64,000 bases of DNA from Anthopleura xanthogrammica (Eukaryota; Cnidaria; Anthozoa; Actiniaria; Actiniidae), in the NCBI GenBank assembly GCA_964019055.1, contig OZ025217.1, positions 6,066,557 through 6,130,556 of the forward strand. Direction: 5' to 3'. The notes beneath the pieces were generated by a model. It saw nothing but the letters and a program-made list of their open reading frames with translations. It searched no databases and was not told the DNA's origin. How positions within the stretch are numbered: the first letter of the stretch is position 1; every line of letters begins with the position of its first letter. A program made the position numbers and the translations under genes. Shown piece by piece: positions 58,350 through 64,000 of the stretch.

Positions 58350-59230
58350 ATCACACTTGACCACACAATACTCAGAAATGTAACAGGACGAGCTTACACG
58401 ACATCGCAGTGGAGTTTGAGGATCCAGAACAGTCAGCTCAATATATTTGTACTCAGATTCAGCCTCATCGCTAGAATCGTACTCTAAAACTTATTTGAAT
58501 ACAGAGTTCTAAAATTCTCCATTTTATTTTTTGCTTCGCACAAACCAAAGCATGCAAGTTATATGAGCACAAGCAACCTTGACGTACTGCAACTTTTATT
58601 GAATTTTTAGTTTATGTTTGTCACGCATTGCTGGTCGATCTTGGCCGTTAACGCTATCGAAAAAATCAATATCATTAATTTATTTCGTTATCTTTGATAA
58701 TAATTTATTATCAAGTTAGTCTTTTGTCAGGCTTGTTCAGTAGATGGGTCTCATCACTTCTTTACGATCGGCCAGTTAACTTGGTGTTTTCCTATTGGTC
58801 AGGACTAGAGAAAATAAAATCGTTATTAACTACTACAGTATTTAGATTGCAAGCATTGTATCTTTTGATTTGCCACTATTTTTGAGAGCAAATGCAACCG
58901 CCGAAGAATTTTGCCAATTACTTTCATAAAAAAAAAAAAAAACATGTCGGAGGGGGGGGGGGGGGGGGGGTCAGTGCGATAGTGGTCTAGTAAGAAATTC
59001 CTCCTAAAAACCACCCCTACTGAGGAAACGCCTTTCTAGTCGGTTTATAGGAAACCTCTCGTACTCGTAAAGTTAGAGTGAAGTCACTTAACCCGTGAAA
59101 TAAAAATTGTTTGTAAAAGTGTAATAGTCAAATAAACACAAAAGAAAACAATGGGATTTTTGTCTTCTAAAGTGTATTAGTCTCATATCTATTTCACGGG
59201 TTTAGTGTTTTCACTCTAACTAATCTCCTA
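58350..59230. repeat. Decayed copy of left-arm flank
   Basis: It resembles 29480-30050 in the same orientation, then skips the small-ORF region. Around 58953-58970 is a poly-G run. A small TIR element with CCCGTGAAATA ends lies at about 59090-59205, inverted relative to its match near 31165-31282. Confidence 0.65.
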
Positions 59231-59244
59231 AAGGACAATTCGAA

Positions 59245-62200
59245 TTAAGAGTGACACCCCAGGCGATCCCGGAGCTGTTTCAGCACTTTTCTAAAACTTG
59301 TATCAAAACGGCCATTGTAATATAAACAATACGTTAATACGTACCAACAACATCTGTTGCGACAACCGGGACACGAAAATTCTCTCCCACAATTGTGATA
59401 ACTAGAGGCACAAGTAACGTTGCTGTCTTCGCAATACCCAATACAGTCATCTATGACTATTCAATCAAAAAAAATATATTAAAAGTCAACCGTTATCAAC
59501 ATAATGATTCAACCGCCAACCGGTTGGCTCAGTTGGTTGAGCTAATTAGACTTTCATGCGGGACATCGTTGTTCAATCCCCTTGCCGGACCAACACTCAG
59601 GTTCTTAATTAAAATAACTGAGGAGAAAGTGCTGCCTTAATAATTACCTCTAAAACTTAAGGTGGCTTCCTATAGTATTTTTCAGATCATACCTTTCATT
59701 TTCATTTGGCTTATTCATAGCCTTAACTTATACCTATATACTTGATTTTTGGACCAGTTATAGAGCTAAGATGAAATTTTAAAATGATGTTAATTTTAGC
59801 TTGATTGACGTTTCCTTGGCAACGATAAACAAATATTGTTGAAATTGATTTTTATCGAATAACTCTCAAACTCGATGAGACCTAGACAAGCGGTAAACGA
59901 CATCATCAACTTTTGCAAAAGCTATTGCAAAACGATTCCAACTATTTTAAAGAAAATCAATCTGTTATATTTCAAGTAATTCGCTGAAATATTCAAAAGC
60001 CGTGATTTTCGCACATTGAAATACACTACCTACTGGCTAAATACTAAAAGTTAATTCTCTTTCAAACCAGAGATATATTTTTTTCCTTGCGTGAATATTT
60101 TGATAAATACACTCCTACCATATCGAGCAAAAATATGCATTCGTTTGAAAGTTATTCTGGCAGCAATTTGAACATGTTAGCCAGGTAAAATTTAGGGTTT
60201 GTTTTGGAGTATTTTAATAGTAATTCGGTTTTTCTGAGTATCTCTCGGGCCGCCGTAACTTTCAATGTGCGAAAATCACGGCTTTTGAATATTGTATACA
60301 GGAATTTATTCAGTTAAATCGCTCGGCCACTGCTTCTTTTTAGAAAATCCAATTTATGGTCGTTTCTATTGGGAAACGTGTTCCATGGTTTTGATAAGAC
60401 TTGGATATACTGAAATTTTGGAGTGAAATTTACTTTGATTTGAGCCAATTAATGAAGTTGCGTCAGTTTCAACTATTTCCAAGCACTGTTCTCCGTTTAC
60501 AACCCATAGCCGGGATCTTGTTTACGTCTTCGCTTGTTCGCTTGTTAGTTTGTCTCGGCTCTGGTAAATGAAGAGAGAGAAAATACCGACGCTGGAAACA
60601 CATTCGACAAGAAAACCCTGCTTTTCGAGGAATTGCAGACACGTAGGCTCACAATTTGTTTAGGTTTACTCAGTGAAAGTTTATGTGAAGCTACTCTTCT
60701 AGACAGTCACCATTTACAAATCTCTCCTGAGATCTTTCCACGGGCAACCACTACAAATATCCGTGAGAATGCAAGAAACGATTGTTTACGGTTTGTTTCG
60801 AGTAGTAGCGATATTAATACTTATCATATGCAGGGCAAAATTACTTGATGCTGATTGGCCAATGAAGGAGGGCTTTTTCCTTAATTCGGGGCCGAATTAC
60901 TAGAAAATGATTAGTAGTTCAGTTGCATAGCAACGCTCATAAAAGGCTTCCCGTTTTGCTTTGGCGATGCGTCGGTAGACGAAAAAACATTTTAAAATAA
61001 TATTAAATAAATAAAAAATAAGGATAATAAACCCTAAAAAGTTTAAGCAAAAATGAGAAGTCTAGAACTAGCATAGTTGTACCTAGATGTACGTTTTTTT
61101 CGTTAACAGGGCTCGTAAAAGAAATTCACAAAATAAATCGGAGATGTACGAGACATCTGCTGAGATCGACAATAAGCTTACCTTTTGCCGGTTTTTCGCT
61201 GAAATACGTAAAGAAAACGGCAAAGACTACGAACCAGACTCCTGAAAAGTGAGGTTGAAGGTCTTTAACCTTTTCTTAACTTCTCCTAGAAAGGTTTTTG
61301 GTCAGTTACAGCCTCAGATTCCATGTCTTCCTACAACTTCACAAGCTGCAATGTGACTTTGAACTTCGCTGGAAATAATTCAGCACAGTCATCTTAGTCT
61401 GGACTTAATCAGTCAAAACGCCTCTCTTTAAACGTATTCTTCCTTTGTCTTCAGATTCAGATTAAAAACTTGGTCCTTAGAATTCTAGCACGTACATGCA
61501 CTATGCATGTTTAATGGTTTTTGACTTGAATGATGACTGATCGATCTCGTACGTTTGCCTTTCTTTCGGTTGAAGCACTTCCGAGTTCGTTTTTGAAGAT
61601 TTAACATTTCATTTAGCAGGATCCGCAAGGAAAACTTGCTAAATAATTATTGTTAAGGCTCAATGATCGATGATATTCTTTAGTAAAGGAGAAAACTTAA
61701 GTATTATTGTCCAAAGATTGATAGAAGAGAAGTGAGCACATTGGTAGAAACACGTTTGAACTAAAATTCTTTTGAACCATGACTACTTTCGATTTGATAG
61801 TTCAGAATGATTGACAGCGCACGGGCATTATATTGGTTTCCTAAATACGGATTTTTTTCTTTGAATTTTACCCTGTATATGATAAACGGGTAATCTTATG
61901 GGGCCTCGTAAAATTAGGGATTAATTTCACTTCTGTTTTCAAAGTTTTGAAAACACTCGTGAAATTAATCCTTAATTTTACTCGGCCCTATACGATTACC
62001 TATACAAATTCGATTCGCTTAAAAGGAAACAACGAAAGCAAATGTCCAGCTTGACAGGGCAATTTTTCAGCTGGCGTGAATTAAAATCAGTGCCACTTCT
62101 CCTATATTATATGATATCGAGGTGCTCTTTTCATTGCTGATGTTCATTTTGGTACAGCGTGCACGTGATTGTGATTGTGAATGTGGTTTTCATTGTGTTG

Positions 62201-62524
62201 AGGTAATGTTCTTTGATACATCTTTGCTACATCAGTGCCACTTCTCCTATATTATATGATATCGAGGTGCTCTTTTCATTCCTGATGTTCATTTTGGTAC
62301 AGCGTGCACGTGATTGTGATTGTGAATGTGGTTTTCATTGTGTTGAGGTAATGTTCTTTGCTACATCTTTGTTGCCCTTACAGCCTCATATTTGATCTTA
62401 ACTTCTTACAGTTACAGCGCTTGTCCAAAACCTCGTCAAGCATTTCTCTTTTCTCTGCGTAGGCAGCCTGCATGCAGATCACCCCCAAAACGACCAATAG
62501 CAGAAACATATTCATCCTGGACAT
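59245..62524 (-). CDS. Divergent third copy of the secreted cysteine-rich peptide gene
   Basis: Coding exons 62416-62524 (ATG 62522-62524) and 59245-59450; 5' UTR exon ending 62655; acceptor between 62542 and 62541. The signal peptide and Lys-Arg propeptide are nearly the same as in the other copies. The last exon has diverged strongly. It encodes eight Cys, spaced x3, x6, x6, x5, x2, x3 and CC, with a new Cys between the fifth and the CC pair. The stop that follows the final Trp elsewhere is lost, so translation would run to 59245-59247, about 30 residues further. The donor at 62415 is GTAACT; a stronger GTAAGA lies six bases downstream and would add two codons. The intron is ~3 kb. It may be a functional paralogue or a decaying one. 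Confidence 0.6.
59519..59655 (+). repeat. tRNA-derived SINE, best-preserved copy of the second family
   Basis: The A-box-like TTGGCTCAGTTGGTTGAGC and B-box-like GTTGTTCAATCCC are followed by GACCAACACTCAGGTTCTT and GAGGAGAAAGTGCTGCC. Confidence 0.7.
59990..60295. repeat. Inverted repeat in third-copy intron
   Basis: AAAAGCCGTGATTTTCGCAC on the left is inverted as GTGCGAAAATCACGGCTTTT on the right, about 300 bp apart. No ORF. 60300-61150 shows nothing else recognised. Confidence 0.7.
61160..61245 (+). pseudogene. Short DUF3504-like fragment
   Basis: The frame reads LTFCRFFAEIRKENGKDYEP and is then stopped. This is the same conserved stretch as VRKKNGEEYEP in the element at 38010. It is too short to be functional. 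Confidence 0.5.
61889..62000. repeat. Fold-back MITE, 112 bp
   Basis: GGTAATCTTATGGGGCC and the inverted GGCCCTATACGATTACC enclose GGGATTAATTTCAC and its complement. Confidence 0.75.
62088..62378. repeat. 145-bp tandem duplication
   Basis: CAGTGCCACTTCTCC occurs at 62088 and 62233 and the two units are almost identical, ending 38 bp before exon 2 of the third peptide gene. Similar sequence occurs once near 31010-31110 in the intron of the left-arm gene. Confidence 0.8.
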
Positions 62525-63202
62525 GGCTGAGCTTAGTACAACTGAAATGAAAATCAAAGAAATAATATAACATGATGGAATCTGGCAGCATTTGAATTGG
62601 GTCACTTTGAATTACGGTATCTTCTGCTGGAACACTCCGCATCACAGAACGTACCTTTGATGATGAGAACCTTCACGTATCTTGGTCTTTGTCCTTGCTT
62701 GAAAGAGCTGCGTAGAGCAATGAGATGGGAGGTTTGGCTTACTTCTAATAATGCTGCTTGTTAATGAAATAATGGATGTTTATTTTGTTTTTCTTTATAT
62801 TAGGCTGTCTATACTTTAAAAATTCATAATTCATAATTCATTGTATTCATAAATTAACCTTGAGTAAGTTATATGTAATTCTGTTCTACCGCATTTTTCA
62901 GATCACAATTTATACTTAATAAATTCCCATTTTTCTCTATTTTCGTGTTGATGTATTAATTGTACGAGGAGGAGGGGGAGGCATTTCTAAATTGTCGCTG
63001 CAGAACGTTAACAAGAAGCAGTGATAAATCGCAAGAAAGGCTTCAAAGAAAAAAAACTTTAATGATAATAACCTCTGAGTTTAGCCATCAACTGGAAACA
63101 ACTAACCAGGTGATCTGTTGACGTCATTTTAGCGCGAAGCCAAAATCATTTTAAAAACGTATCCCAAAAGTCATTGCGGGCGCTCCACTATTTGAATCCA
63201 AC

Positions 63203-63295
63203 ATGGCGGCATCAAATTTAAACCAGCTTCCCGAAGATGCAGAGATTAAGGCAAAATTGATAGGAATCGCAGCCTTTACAGAGCTTATAAGCTAA
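63203..63295 (+). CDS. Possible short ORF with strong start context
   Basis: 30 codons from AACATGGCGGC, a context typical of animal first exons with a YY1-like element. It ends at TAA with no donor before it. Not recognised. 62780-63200 has nothing identified beyond a short match to the 57.9-kb region. Confidence 0.25.
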   Translation: MAASNLNQLPEDAEIKAKLIGIAAFTELIS

Positions 63296-63529
63296 AAATA
63301 TTTATGCTCATTACAACACCGGCTTTAAAACCTAGTTACTGGTAATAGAAAGGCAGAGACATTTCGTTTAGTACATTTAATACTCGAAATAGCGATCTTG
63401 ACTTGAGTGACATCGTCGTAAAAATGTACTCCGGGATAGAAGAAGAGTTTAATCGTCTTCTTTGTGAAAGACTGCAGACGAAATCTGAGAATTCATGATG
63501 TCCACACAGTAAATCAGTTCGGGGCCGTT

Positions 63530-64000
63530 TCAGCCCCAAAAATGGGGCCAAAATTTTGACCCGGATACCGCCCTCTTTTGACGGGGCCGTTTTAGCCCTT
63601 AATATTAGGGCCGTTTTTTGGCCCAATTTCAAAGGGGCCAATTTAGCCCATGTCTAGAGCCAATTTTTGACCCGGATACCGCCCTCTTTTGACGGGGCCG
63701 TTTTAGCCCTAAATATAAGGGCCGTTTTTTGGCCCAATTTTAAAGGGGCCAATTTAGCCCACGTCTAGAGCCAATTTTTGACCCGGATACCGCCCTCTTT
63801 TGAAGGGGCCGTTTTAGCCCTTAATATTAGGGCCGTTTTTTGGCCCAATTTTAAAGTAGCCAATTTAGCCCAAGTCTAGAGCCAATTTTTGACCCGGATA
63901 CCGCCCTCTTTTGAAGGGGCCGTTTTAGCCCTTAATATTAGGGCCGTTTTTTGGCCCAATTTCAAAGGGGCCAATTTAGCCCACGTCTAGAGCCAATTTT
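63530..64000. repeat. 111-bp satellite, about four units, continues past the window
   Basis: GACCCGGATACCGCC occurs at 63558, 63669, 63780 and 63891, exactly 111 bp apart. Each unit also has GGGGCCGTTTTAGCCC and GGGCCGTTTTTTGGCCC, which pair with each other. Units differ by a few substitutions. Confidence 0.92.

Noticed and set aside
63530..64000. CRISPR-like array
   Set aside because: The whole 111-bp unit repeats with no unique spacers, in a eukaryotic genome; it is a satellite.

Overview
Eukaryotic, AT-rich DNA with short exons, GT/AG introns, many tRNA-derived SINEs and fold-back MITEs, and a secreted cysteine-rich peptide gene with a signal peptide and a dibasic propeptide site. Together these suggest an anthozoan cnidarian, most likely a stony coral. 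This is inferred from gene and repeat style; no marker gene settles the species.

Region 1 (1-8.3 kb) is single-copy and conserved. The 5' end of EFL1, a ribosome-maturation GTPase, runs leftward off the window. It is head to head with a complete eight-exon PSMA4 (20S proteasome alpha-4 subunit). The two start codons are 213 bp apart and share a promoter containing a YY1-like site.

Region 2 (8.1-25.3 kb) is a tandem duplication of an eight-exon gene on the minus strand for a fold-type II PLP enzyme (serine racemase / threonine dehydratase family). Both copies keep a 981-nt open coding sequence. They differ at about 14 residues by eye, half of them in exon 3. One difference is Thr versus Ser at the position equivalent to Ser84 of mammalian serine racemase. 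The duplication carried the PSMA4 3' UTR with it. A broken non-LTR retrotransposon, itself split by a MITE with a perfect 8-bp target-site duplication, lies between the copies. Copy B has gained several fold-back insertions and a local inversion.

Region 3 (25.3-27.5 kb) holds mobile-element debris, including a TIR-bounded element with an ORF resembling the N-terminus of a DUF3504/Crypton-type tyrosine recombinase.

Region 4 (27.5-55.0 kb) is a giant inverted repeat. The left arm is 27474-42028, the unique spacer 42029-42590, and the right arm 42591-55017. Each arm carries, from outside in: a fold-back MITE, minisatellites, a small ORF, a three-exon gene for a secreted Cys-rich peptide, a tandem array whose long 1794-bp units each contain two tRNA genes, a TIR element with a broken tyrosine-recombinase ORF, and a Ty3/gypsy-type element interrupted at the centre. 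The arms differ by one whole 1794-bp unit, a ~334-bp insertion and scattered substitutions. They are therefore not a simple mirrored read, but joined haplotypes remain possible.

Region 5 (55.0-62.8 kb) is an older, decayed duplication of the same peptide locus. It contains a divergent third peptide gene with eight rather than seven Cys in its last exon and no ancestral stop codon. Remnants of a LINE and another gypsy element, and a short DUF3504-like fragment, are mixed in. Region 6 (63.5 kb to the end) is a 111-bp satellite running off the window.

Coordinates and splice sites were read by hand; function comes from motif recognition. Percent identities were not computed.
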